DNA from: Kiritimatiellia bacterium
GTDB taxonomy: Bacteria > Verrucomicrobiota > Kiritimatiellia > SLAD01
Direction of reading: 5' to 3'
Assembly: GCA_007128275.1 (NCBI GenBank)
Contig: SKXR01000101.1
Coordinates: 1 to 19,808, forward strand
DNA: 19,808 nucleotides
Part shown: one piece after another, positions 1-6,797 of the stretch
Position numbering within the stretch: position 1 is the first letter of the stretch
Layout: each line of letters begins with the position of its first letter
The notes under the pieces: generated by a model
The model's input: the letters and a program-made list of their open reading frames with translations, nothing else
Database searches by the model: none
Told to the model about the DNA's origin: nothing
Position numbers and translations under genes: made by a program

Positions 1-2192
1 AGCGTCTTGGCTTTGACCTCGTCATGGTTGTGCAGATATTCCGCCACCGACCAGGCGATGCTGATGCCGTCAAACGTGCTGGTGCCGCGCCCGATCTCGT
101 CCAGCACAATCAGGCTGCGCCGTGTGGCATTGATAAGGATGTTTGCCGTTTCCTGCATTTCCACCATGAACGTGCTTCGTCCGCGGGCAAGATCGTCGCT
201 CGCTCCGACCCGCGTAAAGACGCGGTCCACGAGGCCGATTTCGGCTTCGGCGGCGGGCACGAAAGAGCCCATTTGCGCCATTACCACGATGAGGGCGACT
301 TGCCGGATGTACGTGGATTTGCCGGCCATGTTCGGGCCGGTGATGATGATTAGTTGATTCTCGAGTCCGTCCAGCAGGGTGTCGTTCGGCACAAAGGGTT
401 CGGCGCCGGTCATCGCTTCAATCACGGGATGGCGTCCGTCCCGGATGCGCACCGTGTCGCTGTCCGTCATGGTGGGACGGACATAGCGCATGGCCAAGGC
501 GCGGTCGGCGAGTGTGGCGAGTACGTCGAGTTCGGCCAGCGCGGCGGCCGTGCGTTGGATCCGTTCGGTCTCGTGTACGACCGCATTTCGGATTTCGACA
601 AACAACTCGTATTCCAGCGCGACGGACCGTTCCTGGGCGCCGAGAATCTTGTTTTCGTATTCTTTCAGTTCGGGTGTGATGAAGCGTTCGGCATTGACCA
701 GCGTCTGTTTGCGCGTGTAATCGCCGGGCACATCGTTGAGATTGCTTTTGGTGATCTCGATGTAATACCCGAAGACCTTGTTGTGGCGGACTTTCAGGGT
801 CTTGATGCCGGTCCGTTCCTGTTCGCGCGCTTGGTAATCCGCGAGCCACTGTCGGCCCTGGGTGGCGGCCAGACGAAGCTCGTCGAGTTCCTCGTGATAT
901 CCCTTTCGGATGATGCCGCCGTCTTTGATCGTGATCGGCGGTTCGTCTTCGATGGCGCCCCGAATCTGTTCCACCAATTCGGGCATGGGCGTGACGGCTT
1001 CCGTCACGGCTTTCAGTCGTCCCGCGGGTTGGTCGGATACGCCCTGATGCAGGGCGGGCAACGCTTCGAGCGACTGGGCCACGGCATTGATGTCCCGGCC
1101 GTTCCCTGATCCGGCGCCGAGCCGGGCGATCAACCGTTCCAGATCCTTGATCTCGGCTAATGCTTCGCGGATCCCTGTGAGCCAGGAACGGTTCTTCGTG
1201 AAGGCGTGCACGGCCTCGTGTCGCTGGTGAATGGCGTTCAGATTGTTCAGAGGCCGCACGAGCCATTCACGCAACAAGCGACCGCCCATCGGGGTGCGCG
1301 TCGTGTCGAGCGTCTTGAGGAGGGTGGGCGCGGGCGCGGCCCGGCCCGGGCCGCGGAGGGTGACGAGATCGAGGTTGGACAGGGTGGTTTCGTCGAGCAA
1401 CACGTAATCGCGCGCATGGCGCACGCGCAATTGCTTGATATGACTCACCTGGCGATGCAGTTCCTGCGCGAGATAATGGAGGACGCCGCCCGCCGCGCCG
1501 ATGCCGCGCGGAAGATCGTTGCAGCCGAAACCTTCGAGCGAGTGCACGTTGAAGTGGCGGGTCAACAGGTCGGTAGCCGCATCGAGTTCGAAGGTCCAGT
1601 CGTCGTGCGGGCTCAGCAGGGTTGTTGAGCGATCGTGGAACAGGTCTTTGATCTCGGCGTCGTCCGCCTGTTCTTCGGGGACGACGCATTCGGACGGGGC
1701 GTATCGGAAGAGGTTGTCTTGCAGGGCATCCGGCGAGATCGCTTCCTCGATCCAAAACAGGCCCGTGGAAATATCGACCAGAGCCAGCCCGTACGTGCCG
1801 TTCTTGTGGCAGAGGCCGGCCAGGTAATTGTTCTGTTTCGATTCGAGTACGTTTTCTTCGAGAATGGTGCCGGGGGTGACGATGCGCACGACTTCCCGGC
1901 GAACGATACCTTTGGCTTGGGCGGGGTCTTCCATCTGCTCGCAGATCGCGATTTTCCTGCCCGCGCGTATCAATTTGTTGAGGTAGGCTTCCGCCGAGTG
2001 GTACGGCACGCCGCACATCGGCACCTTGTTTCGTTTGGTGAGCGCAATGTCGAGGATGTCCGCCGCAATCTTGGCGTCGTCGAAAAACATCTCATAGAAA
2101 TCGCCCATGCGAAAGAACAGCAACGTATCCGGATCAATCTGTTTCTTGATCGACAGGTACTGGGTCATCATGGGTGTGAGCGTGTCCGACAT
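1..2192 (-). CDS. mutS: DNA mismatch repair protein MutS (3' end outside the window)
   Basis: MutS binds mismatches and small loops in duplex DNA and, with ATP and MutL, starts post-replicative repair. The minus-strand frame stays open from the ATG at 2190-2192 to the window edge, giving 730 codons; full-length family members have about 850-880, so roughly the last 120-150 residues are missing. The mismatch-reading Phe-X-Glu motif is present as GDFYEMF (F32, E34), followed by KVPMCGVPYHSAEAYL of domain I. A core segment reads TPMGGRLLREWL. The ABC-type ATPase has Walker A GPNMAGKST (about 619-627) and Walker B/signature residues LDEIGRGTSTFDG. The same reading frame was checked at the start, the middle and the Walker A, so no net frameshift is visible. 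There is no Shine-Dalgarno before the ATG, and a promoter-like sequence abuts it. Identity is essentially certain. Confidence 0.97.
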   Translation of the reverse strand, partial: MSDTLTPMMTQYLSIKKQIDPDTLLFFRMGDFYEMFFDDAKIAADILDIALTKRNKVPMCGVPYHSAEAYLNKLIRAGRKIAICEQMEDPAQAKGIVRREVVRIVTPGTILEENVLESKQNNYLAGLCHKNGTYGLALVDISTGLFWIEEAISPDALQDNLFRYAPSECVVPEEQADDAEIKDLFHDRSTTLLSPHDDWTFELDAATDLLTRHFNVHSLEGFGCNDLPRGIGAAGGVLHYLAQELHRQVSHIKQLRVRHARDYVLLDETTLSNLDLVTLRGPGRAAPAPTLLKTLDTTRTPMGGRLLREWLVRPLNNLNAIHQRHEAVHAFTKNRSWLTGIREALAEIKDLERLIARLGAGSGNGRDINAVAQSLEALPALHQGVSDQPAGRLKAVTEAVTPMPELVEQIRGAIEDEPPITIKDGGIIRKGYHEELDELRLAATQGRQWLADYQAREQERTGIKTLKVRHNKVFGYYIEITKSNLNDVPGDYTRKQTLVNAERFITPELKEYENKILGAQERSVALEYELFVEIRNAVVHETERIQRTAAALAELDVLATLADRALAMRYVRPTMTDSDTVRIRDGRHPVIEAMTGAEPFVPNDTLLDGLENQLIIITGPNMAGKSTYIRQVALIVVMAQMGSFVPAAEAEIGLVDRVFTRVGASDDLARGRSTFMVEMQETANILINATRRSLIVLDEIGRGTSTFDGISIAWSVAEYLHNHDEVKAKT

Positions 2193-2198
2193 GGGGGA

Positions 2199-2227
2199 AG
2201 CATAGAAATTGCCTGATCGGGTGTCGA
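2199..2227 (-). promoter_or_regulatory. Putative mutS promoter, leaderless geometry
   Basis: On the minus strand a -35-like TCGACA (2227-2222, 5/6 to TTGACA) is followed after 17 bp by a -10-like TATGCT (2204-2199, 4/6). Only six bases (tccccc) separate this from the mutS ATG, so transcription would be expected to start at or next to the A of the start codon. That would give a leaderless mRNA, in keeping with the absent ribosome-binding site. This is pattern matching only. Confidence 0.5.
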
Positions 2228-2252
2228 GCGGGGAAAAAGCGCCGGCAACGCG

Positions 2253-2292
2253 ACTGTCATTCAAATCTACGATCGTAGAATCTAATGACAGT
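2253..2292. promoter_or_regulatory. 40-bp interrupted palindrome between mutS and uspA (candidate operator)
   Basis: A perfect 14-bp palindrome TCTACGATCGTAGA (2266-2279) sits at the centre. Four-base, mostly mismatched spacers flank it, and outer arms ACTGTCATT (2253-2261) and AATGACAGT (2284-2292) pair perfectly. There is no T-tract, so it does not look like a terminator. The centre lies about 80 bp from the predicted mutS start point and about 87 bp from that of uspA, so a dimeric or tetrameric regulator could act on both divergent promoters. The outer CTGT...ACAG resembles a LexA half-site pair, but the spacing is wrong for one LexA box. Confidence 0.55.
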
Positions 2293-2324
2293 ACGGTAAG
2301 GCGCGTGTGGGCGGTCATTTGTGC

Positions 2325-2353
2325 TTCACGGAGTGCAACGAAGGCGGTATAAT
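2325..2353 (+). promoter_or_regulatory. Putative uspA promoter
   Basis: TTCACG (2325-2330), a 17-bp spacer, then a perfect consensus TATAAT (2348-2353). Six bases follow before the ATG at 2360, so the predicted start point falls on the start codon. The -35 context GCTTCACGG, the spacer length and the GG just before the -10 recur in front of rsmI at 18571-18601. Confidence 0.6.
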
Positions 2354-2359
2354 TCATGC

Positions 2360-2812
2360 ATGAAGACGATCCTGGTCGCGATTGATTTCTCGACGGTTAC
2401 GGAACCGATGATGGCGGTGGCCGTGCAAATGGCGCGTGCGTTCGACGCGAAACTCTGTCTGGTGCATGTGGAGCCTCCCGACCCGTCTTTTGTGGGATAC
2501 GAGGCGGGACCCCAAACGGTGCGAGACGCGGTGGCGGAGGAATTTCGCGAGGAGCACCGGAAGCTGCATGCGTTGCAGAAGGAAGTGGAAGCGCAGGGGG
2601 TGGCGGCCACGTCACAGTTCATTCAGGGCCCGACGATCGAAAAGATTCTCGAAGTGGGCGATGAGCAGGAGGCGGACCTGTTGGTGATGGGGTCGCACGG
2701 CCACGGCGCATTGCATCACTTGCTGGTCGGCAGTGTGTCGGAAGGCGTTTTGCGCAAAGCCCGTTGTCCGGTTCTGGTGGTTCCCAGTCCCAGGGACCGC
2801 CAAGAAAAGTAG
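2360..2812 (+). CDS. Universal stress protein, UspA family
   Basis: A single-domain cytoplasmic Usp protein of 150 aa, the usual family length. The N-terminal strand KTILVAIDFS (2-11) starts the Rossmann-like fold. The nucleotide-binding signature G-2x-G-9x-G-S/T is intact as G111-S-H-G114 and G124-S125, followed by RCPVLVVP, the typical last strand. Proteins with this signature generally bind ATP, and many are induced in stationary phase or under stress; the exact role here cannot be read from sequence. The frame extends upstream to a GTG at 2321. The ATG at 2360 is preferred because the family begins with M-K-x-I-L-V-A and because TATAAT lies just before it. It has no good Shine-Dalgarno. 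It is divergent from mutS and convergent with the sulfurtransferase gene. Confidence 0.92.
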   Translation: MKTILVAIDFSTVTEPMMAVAVQMARAFDAKLCLVHVEPPDPSFVGYEAGPQTVRDAVAEEFREEHRKLHALQKEVEAQGVAATSQFIQGPTIEKILEVGDEQEADLLVMGSHGHGALHHLLVGSVSEGVLRKARCPVLVVPSPRDRQEK

Positions 2813-2855
2813 GGCGCGACACGCCCACACGCCCGCCCCCAGCCCGGTGCCGCCC

Positions 2856-2883
2856 CATACCACACGTTGCAACGTGTGGTATG
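2856..2883. repeat. 28-bp perfect palindrome between convergent genes
   Basis: Each half reads CATACCACACGTTG against its exact reverse complement, with no central spacer. It lies in the 84-bp gap between the 3' ends of uspA and the sulfurtransferase gene. In RNA it would fold into the same hairpin from either strand, so it could end transcription in both directions. There is no U-tract, so a classical intrinsic terminator is not supported. It could instead be a genome-wide palindromic repeat or a protein-binding site. Confidence 0.6.
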
Positions 2884-2896
2884 CCCGTGAAAGGGG

Positions 2897-3790
2897 TCAG
2901 CTACGTTCGATCGGCGCGCCGATGAGATTGCCCCATTCGGTCCAGCTACCGTCATAATTCGATACGTCAGGGGCGCCGAGTAGATATTTCAACACGAACC
3001 ACGTGTGCGAGGAGCGTTCTCCGATGCGGCAGTAGGTGATGGTCTTCTTGGTCAAGTCGCCGCCGCATTGTTCAAAGAGGACCTTGAGTTCATCGAACGA
3101 TTTGAAAGTGCCGTCTTCGTTCAGGGTTTGCGCCCAGGGAATGTTGATCGCGCCCGGAATGTGGCCCCCGCGCTGAGCGGTTTCGTTCATGCCCGGAGGG
3201 GCAATCACGTCACCGTTGTATTCGGCTACGGAGCGCACGTCGACGAGATTGATGGCGCCCGTTTCCAGATGCGGGAATATTTCATCCTTGAAAGCGCGAA
3301 TCCCCGGAGTCGGATCGCCGGCGGTATAATCCGCGTGTATCGGGGCTGGAACGTCCTGTACCAAATCCCGTCCTTCCGCCATCCATTTCGCCCGGCCTCC
3401 GTCCATGATCTTGAGTTGCGACTCGGCATGGCCGTAATAACGGAACTGCCAGAGCGCGTAGGCGGCAAACCAATTGTGGTTGTCCCCGTAGAAGATCACG
3501 GTGGTCCGGTTGTCAATGCCCAGCTCACGGCAGAGCCGTTCGAATTGTTCTTTGGTCAGGAGATCGCGCCGCACGCGGTCGCACAGTTGTGACGTCCAGT
3601 TGACGCCGAACGCGCCTTGGATATGGCCCTGGTCGTAGGCGGACGTGTCCACGTCCACCTGCAACAGCCGGAGGCCGGGATCGCCCTGGTGGCGGCCCAC
3701 CCACTCGGTGGATACAAGAACGTCGGGATGTGCGTAGTGCGTCATGGTCCCCATTTTCGGTTTGATTACGGATTCCCGTATCGGTTGCAT
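2897..3790 (-). CDS. Thiosulfate/3-mercaptopyruvate sulfurtransferase (two-domain rhodanese)
   Basis: Moves a sulfane sulfur from thiosulfate or 3-mercaptopyruvate to an acceptor through a cysteine persulfide. At 297 aa it has the usual tandem-rhodanese length. The inactive first domain begins HPDVLVSTEWV (21-31) and carries the DQGHIQGAFGVNW stretch. The linker contains MDGGRAKW (129-136). The second domain has LVDVRS (182-187), GGHIPGAINIPW (208-219) and active-site loop YCRIGERSSHTW with nucleophile C254. This CRIGERS loop is typical of the SseA/CysA thiosulfate sulfurtransferase branch rather than classical CRKGVT rhodanese. Starts at 3790 (MQPIRE) or internally (MGTMTHY, MTHYAHP) are possible. 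3790 is chosen because a -10 sequence lies just before it, but the internal ATG preceded by gggg cannot be ruled out. No signal peptide is seen, so it is probably cytoplasmic. Confidence 0.93.
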   Translation of the reverse strand: MQPIRESVIKPKMGTMTHYAHPDVLVSTEWVGRHQGDPGLRLLQVDVDTSAYDQGHIQGAFGVNWTSQLCDRVRRDLLTKEQFERLCRELGIDNRTTVIFYGDNHNWFAAYALWQFRYYGHAESQLKIMDGGRAKWMAEGRDLVQDVPAPIHADYTAGDPTPGIRAFKDEIFPHLETGAINLVDVRSVAEYNGDVIAPPGMNETAQRGGHIPGAINIPWAQTLNEDGTFKSFDELKVLFEQCGGDLTKKTITYCRIGERSSHTWFVLKYLLGAPDVSNYDGSWTEWGNLIGAPIERS

Positions 3791-3814
3791 TGGTAACGGA
3801 ATATAGCGTATACA
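3785..3814 (+). promoter_or_regulatory. Putative promoter of the HAD gene
   Basis: The -10-like TATACA (3809-3814, 5/6) ends six bases before the ATG at 3821, the same spacing as in uspA and mutS. A weak -35 candidate TTGCAT lies at 3785-3790 with an 18-bp spacer. It overlaps the start codon of the divergent sulfurtransferase gene. Confidence 0.4.
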
Positions 3815-3827
3815 GACGGCATGTTAA
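3800..3827 (-). promoter_or_regulatory. Putative sulfurtransferase promoter overlapping the HAD start codon
   Basis: Read on the minus strand: TTAACA (3827-3822, 5/6 to the -35 consensus), a 16-bp spacer, TATATT (3805-3800, 5/6 to the -10), then nine bases to the ATG at 3790. The -35 box lies inside the first codons of the divergent HAD gene. Only 30 bp separate the two start codons, leaving almost no space for 5' leaders. Confidence 0.5.
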
Positions 3828-4501
3828 AAGCCGATTTCTTGCGCTATCCGGTGTCCCGCGTGGTCTGGGACTGGAACGGCACGTTATTTAATGATGCCTG
3901 GCTTTGTATGGATGTGATGAACGGCTTGTTGCGCGACCATGGCCTGCCCCTATTGACCTTGGACCGCTATCAACGAATTTTCGATTTCCCCGTCATCGAA
4001 TACTATGAGCGGCTCGGATTTGATTTTCGGCGCACGTCGTTTGAAGAAGTGGGTACGGCGTTTATCCGAGAGTACGAGCGTCGCCGTCTGGAGTGCGACC
4101 TGCACGAGGGCGCTCGACAGGCGCTGAATTGCCTGCGGCAGGCCGCCATCCCGCAGACGGTGTTGTCGGCCTACGAACACACCACCTTGGAATCTCTGCT
4201 GAATCATTTTGAAATCCACTCGTTCTTCGAGCAGGTGATGGGCAACGACGATCATTACGCGGGGGGGAAACGGGAGAAGGCCTTGGCGTGGGTACGGGCC
4301 ATCGACGAACCGGCGGTAGAGATGCTGTTGATCGGCGACACGATCCATGACGCGGAGGTCGCCGCGGCGATGGGCGCGCAATGCGTCTTGTTGGCGGGCG
4401 GCAACCAGCACGTGGAGCGGCTCCAAGCCTGTGGGGTGCCGCTGTTTCATTCCTTGCGGGATCTGCTCGACCGTTGGCTGTATCCCGAGTGGGAAGGGTG
4501 A
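3821..4501 (+). CDS. HAD-superfamily hydrolase (phosphoglycolate-phosphatase-like)
   Basis: A 226-aa cytoplasmic phosphatase of the HAD subfamily I type with an alpha-helical cap. Motif I is WDWNGTLF: D17 is the expected nucleophile, and the second acidic residue is replaced by N19, a variant seen in part of the family. Motif II is the serine in TVLSAYEH. Motif III is the lysine of GGKREKAL. Motif IV is LLIGDTIHDAEVAAAMG, with the GD...D metal ligands. The Gph/PGMB-like architecture suggests a small phosphomonoester substrate, but the substrate cannot be named from sequence. The start is fixed by the promoter-like sequence immediately upstream; there is no ribosome-binding site. A strong terminator follows the stop codon. 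Confidence 0.88.
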   Translation: MLKADFLRYPVSRVVWDWNGTLFNDAWLCMDVMNGLLRDHGLPLLTLDRYQRIFDFPVIEYYERLGFDFRRTSFEEVGTAFIREYERRRLECDLHEGARQALNCLRQAAIPQTVLSAYEHTTLESLLNHFEIHSFFEQVMGNDDHYAGGKREKALAWVRAIDEPAVEMLLIGDTIHDAEVAAAMGAQCVLLAGGNQHVERLQACGVPLFHSLRDLLDRWLYPEWEG

Positions 4502-4518
4502 ATCCGGCCGGGGACAAA

Positions 4519-4548
4519 AAAAGCGCCCCGCGGATACGGGGCGCTTTT
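4519..4548. terminator. Bidirectional intrinsic terminator
   Basis: A 12-bp perfect stem AAAAGCGCCCCG / CGGGGCGCTTTT with a 6-nt loop. It is flanked by A-runs on the left and T-runs on the right, so it works as a rho-independent terminator on either strand. It serves the convergent HAD gene (plus) and the KTSC lipoprotein gene (minus). Confidence 0.92.
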
Positions 4549-4570
4549 CTTGTTATTGTATCGACGGGGA

Positions 4571-4873
4571 CTATTTCCGGTCGTACTCGAATTGGTCGCG
4601 AATGTTCGCGTGATAGTATGCCCCCACGGATTCGGCGGATACGAGCCCTTGATAGACGTCAGCCGAGATGCCTTTGTACACGTACGTTTCTCCGCCTTCA
4701 CGGAATACCATGGTCAACTCCTGAGAGGCCGGATCATATCCGACATGACTGAAGGTGGTGGATTCCACTTCCTGCAGTGTCGGCTGAGCCACTTCCGGCT
4801 GCCCGCATCCGGAGACAACAAGCGTCGCAGCTACCGCAAGAACTGCAAACAAGCCGATGATGTTCTTCTTCAT
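4571..4873 (-). CDS. KTSC-domain lipoprotein
   Basis: A 100-aa predicted lipoprotein. The N-terminus has a KK pair, a hydrophobic stretch (IIGLFAVLAVAATLVV) and lipobox VSGC with lipidated C23. Glycine at +2 gives no inner-membrane retention signal, so outer-membrane anchoring is likely. Residues 35-98 match the KTSC domain pattern: FSHVGYDPASQELTMVF, then YVYKGISADVYQGL, then AESVGAYYHANIRDQFEY. This domain is named from the C-terminus of some lysyl-tRNA synthetases and also occurs as a stand-alone small protein; its biochemical role is unknown. Shine-Dalgarno AGGGGG lies a few bases before the ATG, so the start is secure. No operon partner is obvious: the downstream neighbour is convergent, and the upstream NCS1 gene is on the same strand 83 bp away. 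Confidence 0.85.
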   Translation of the reverse strand: MKKNIIGLFAVLAVAATLVVSGCGQPEVAQPTLQEVESTTFSHVGYDPASQELTMVFREGGETYVYKGISADVYQGLVSAESVGAYYHANIRDQFEYDRK

Positions 4874-4956
4874 GTTCTTTCCCCCTGTCTGTTGTTAGTT
4901 GGGTCTCCCCATAATGCCTGTACAAGCGCGAACTATAGGCTTCCGGCATATTTCAA

Positions 4957-6456
4957 TCAAGCTTTTTGACCCGGCATCTTCATTAAAATGCCGTAAACGG
5001 CAAAGCCGACAGCAAAGCCTGTGAACCAAGAATAGTTGTAGAGATCGGCCCAGAATGCGGAGGCCTGTATGAGGTCGACGCGCGTCAGGAAGCCCGGCAC
5101 ATTGGGTGCAATGGCCACGGCAAGTGCGACCATGGCCCGGATATTGACGCCGTAGGTGTAGGCGTAGGCGCCCTCGCGTTCGTACAGGTCGGCCAGCTTC
5201 ATGCGGGTGCGACGGATGAGGAAGTAGTCGCATACGAGAATGCCGCCGATGGGGCCGAGTAGGCCGGAATAGCCGATGAGCCAAGTGAAAATGTAACCGT
5301 CCGGGTCGGCCAGCAGTTTCCACGGCATGATCAGGATGCCGATAATGCCCGTGATGAGCGCGCCGCCCCGCAGGCTGATGATCTTGGGCAGGAAATTGCA
5401 GAAGGCCGTGGAGGGGGCCACGACGTTGGCCGCCATGTTGGTGGTCAACGTCGCAAGCGCCAGGGCGAACATGGAAACGAGGATGAGCCCGAGATTGTCG
5501 AACCGGGCCAGTAAGTCGACCGGATTCCAGATGGCTTCACCGAAAATGACGATGGTGGCGCTGGTCACGGCCACGCCCACGAATGCGTAGAACGGCATGG
5601 TCGTGTTGAGGCCGAGGAATTGACCCATCATTTGGTCTTTCTGTGATCGGGCGTGGCGCGTGAAGTCGGGAATATTGAGCGATAGGGTGGCCCAGAAACC
5701 AACCATGGCCGTCAGCCCGGGAAAGAACGCGCGCCAGAAATCGGCGCGGGTATCAAACCGGTCCGGTTGGGAGAGCATGGGGCCGAACCCATCGGCATTG
5801 ATCCAAGCCCAGACGAGTAAAGCGACGCCCATGGCGATCAGGAGCGGCGCGCCCCAGTGTTCAATGTATTTGATGCTGTCCATGCCTTTCCAGAGGAACA
5901 GGCCGATGTTGATGGCCCAGAATAGGAGGAAACAGAGGAACTGCCAGATGTTGACGGAGACGAGGTCGTTGCTCAATAGCGGGATGATGTACGAATCAGC
6001 CATGCCGGGAAAGGCGAGGATGGCCAGACGATAGATCGCATAGCCGCCGATCCAACTTTGAATCCCGAACCAGCCGCAGGCCACCACGGCGCGCAGTACG
6101 GAGGCCACATGGGTTCCATAAATGCCAAACGCCGCGCGCGCAAAGATGGGGAAGGTGATGCCGTATTTTGTGCCCGCATGACCGTTCAGCAGCATCGGGA
6201 TGCACACGATCAGGTTGCCGAGCGCTACGGTAAGAATCGCTTGCCACCAGTTCATGACGATTTCAATCAGGCCACTCGCCAGCATGTACGTAGGAATGCA
6301 CACCGACATGCCGACCCAAAGGTGGGCGATGTTGATCATACTCCACGTCCGGTCGCCGGCCGGAATCGGTGCGAGATCCTCGTTGCTGAACCGACTGTTG
6401 TTGATGATCACCCGTTGCTCAGGCGTCAGATCATGTAAGATATCGTCTTCTTTCAT
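4957..6456 (-). CDS. NCS1-family nucleobase/hydantoin/allantoin permease
   Basis: An inner-membrane cation symporter of about 499 aa with roughly 12 hydrophobic segments, a normal length for the family. Family motifs are NSRFSNEDLAPIPAGDRTW (20-38), GITFPIFARAAFGIYG (99-114), ACGWFGIQSWIGG (126-138) and GLNTTMPFYAFVG. By comparison with the hydantoin transporter Mhp1, W129, Q133, W217 and N284 sit where substrate-contacting residues are expected. The solute is probably a purine, pyrimidine, allantoin or hydantoin; no catabolic neighbours help decide. The frame is open up to 6579. ATG 6456 (MKEDD) is preferred because AAGGAGGG lies 13 nt upstream; the ATG at 6468 overlaps that site. Divergent from the fumarase gene. 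Name sure, substrate not. Confidence 0.88.
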   Translation of the reverse strand: MKEDDILHDLTPEQRVIINNSRFSNEDLAPIPAGDRTWSMINIAHLWVGMSVCIPTYMLASGLIEIVMNWWQAILTVALGNLIVCIPMLLNGHAGTKYGITFPIFARAAFGIYGTHVASVLRAVVACGWFGIQSWIGGYAIYRLAILAFPGMADSYIIPLLSNDLVSVNIWQFLCFLLFWAINIGLFLWKGMDSIKYIEHWGAPLLIAMGVALLVWAWINADGFGPMLSQPDRFDTRADFWRAFFPGLTAMVGFWATLSLNIPDFTRHARSQKDQMMGQFLGLNTTMPFYAFVGVAVTSATIVIFGEAIWNPVDLLARFDNLGLILVSMFALALATLTTNMAANVVAPSTAFCNFLPKIISLRGGALITGIIGILIMPWKLLADPDGYIFTWLIGYSGLLGPIGGILVCDYFLIRRTRMKLADLYEREGAYAYTYGVNIRAMVALAVAIAPNVPGFLTRVDLIQASAFWADLYNYSWFTGFAVGFAVYGILMKMPGQKA

Positions 6457-6797
6457 GGCCGCAGTCATCCCTCCTTGGCTTGCCGTATGTGCGGTCAGCG
6501 ATACGCGCACGTTCCCGTCCCGACACGCCTCACGCATAACAAGCCTGTCAAGAATGTGCGATTTCCTGAAACGCGTCAAGTATCACCTGATAGCCCCATA
6601 AGGGTTCGGTTGCGTGGCGTTTAATCGGGGGATGGAGGATGCGGCGGATCAAAGTTCCCTGATGCTTGAGAGCGGGGAAATATCCTTTAATTCGCAAATG
6701 TTTTCACGTATCTTCCTCCGGCAAGGCGCAGCGTGCGCATTTCCCCGACCGTGGGCGGGGTCCAACGAACATAACGATAACCTGGAGTTTGAACAGC
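6457..6797. other. Divergent intergenic region, permease / fumarase
   Basis: 341 bp without a convincing gene. On the minus strand TTGACG (6579-6574), 17 bp, CATTCT (6556-6551) is a weak promoter candidate for the permease, and a second TTGACA lies at 6551-6546. On the plus strand I could not find a good -35/-10 pair for fumarase. The only small structure is the self-complementary GCGCAGCGTGCGC at about 6726-6738. No riboswitch was recognised. Confidence 0.4.

Noticed and set aside
354..1109. 251-aa plus-strand open frame
   Set aside because: Antisense shadow of mutS, which has clear Walker A and mismatch-binding motifs in the other strand; no domain is recognisable.
418..2016. Long minus-strand open frames (282 aa and 249 aa) inside mutS
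   Set aside because: They lie in a different frame from the MutS-coding frame, are rich in Arg/Pro/Gly as expected of off-frame GC-rich DNA, and show no family motif; the true MutS frame is continuous through both.
2253..2292. LexA (SOS) box upstream of mutS
   Set aside because: CTGT and ACAG are present but 30 bp apart, whereas a LexA box has CTGT-N8-ACAG; the inner palindrome does not match a LexA site either.
2253..2292. Intrinsic terminator
   Set aside because: It lies between divergent start codons rather than after a gene, and no T-tract follows on either strand.
6457..6797. Purine-type riboswitch before the NCS1 permease
   Set aside because: No purine, guanidine or preQ1 consensus core was recognised in the leader; only weak promoter-like boxes are visible.
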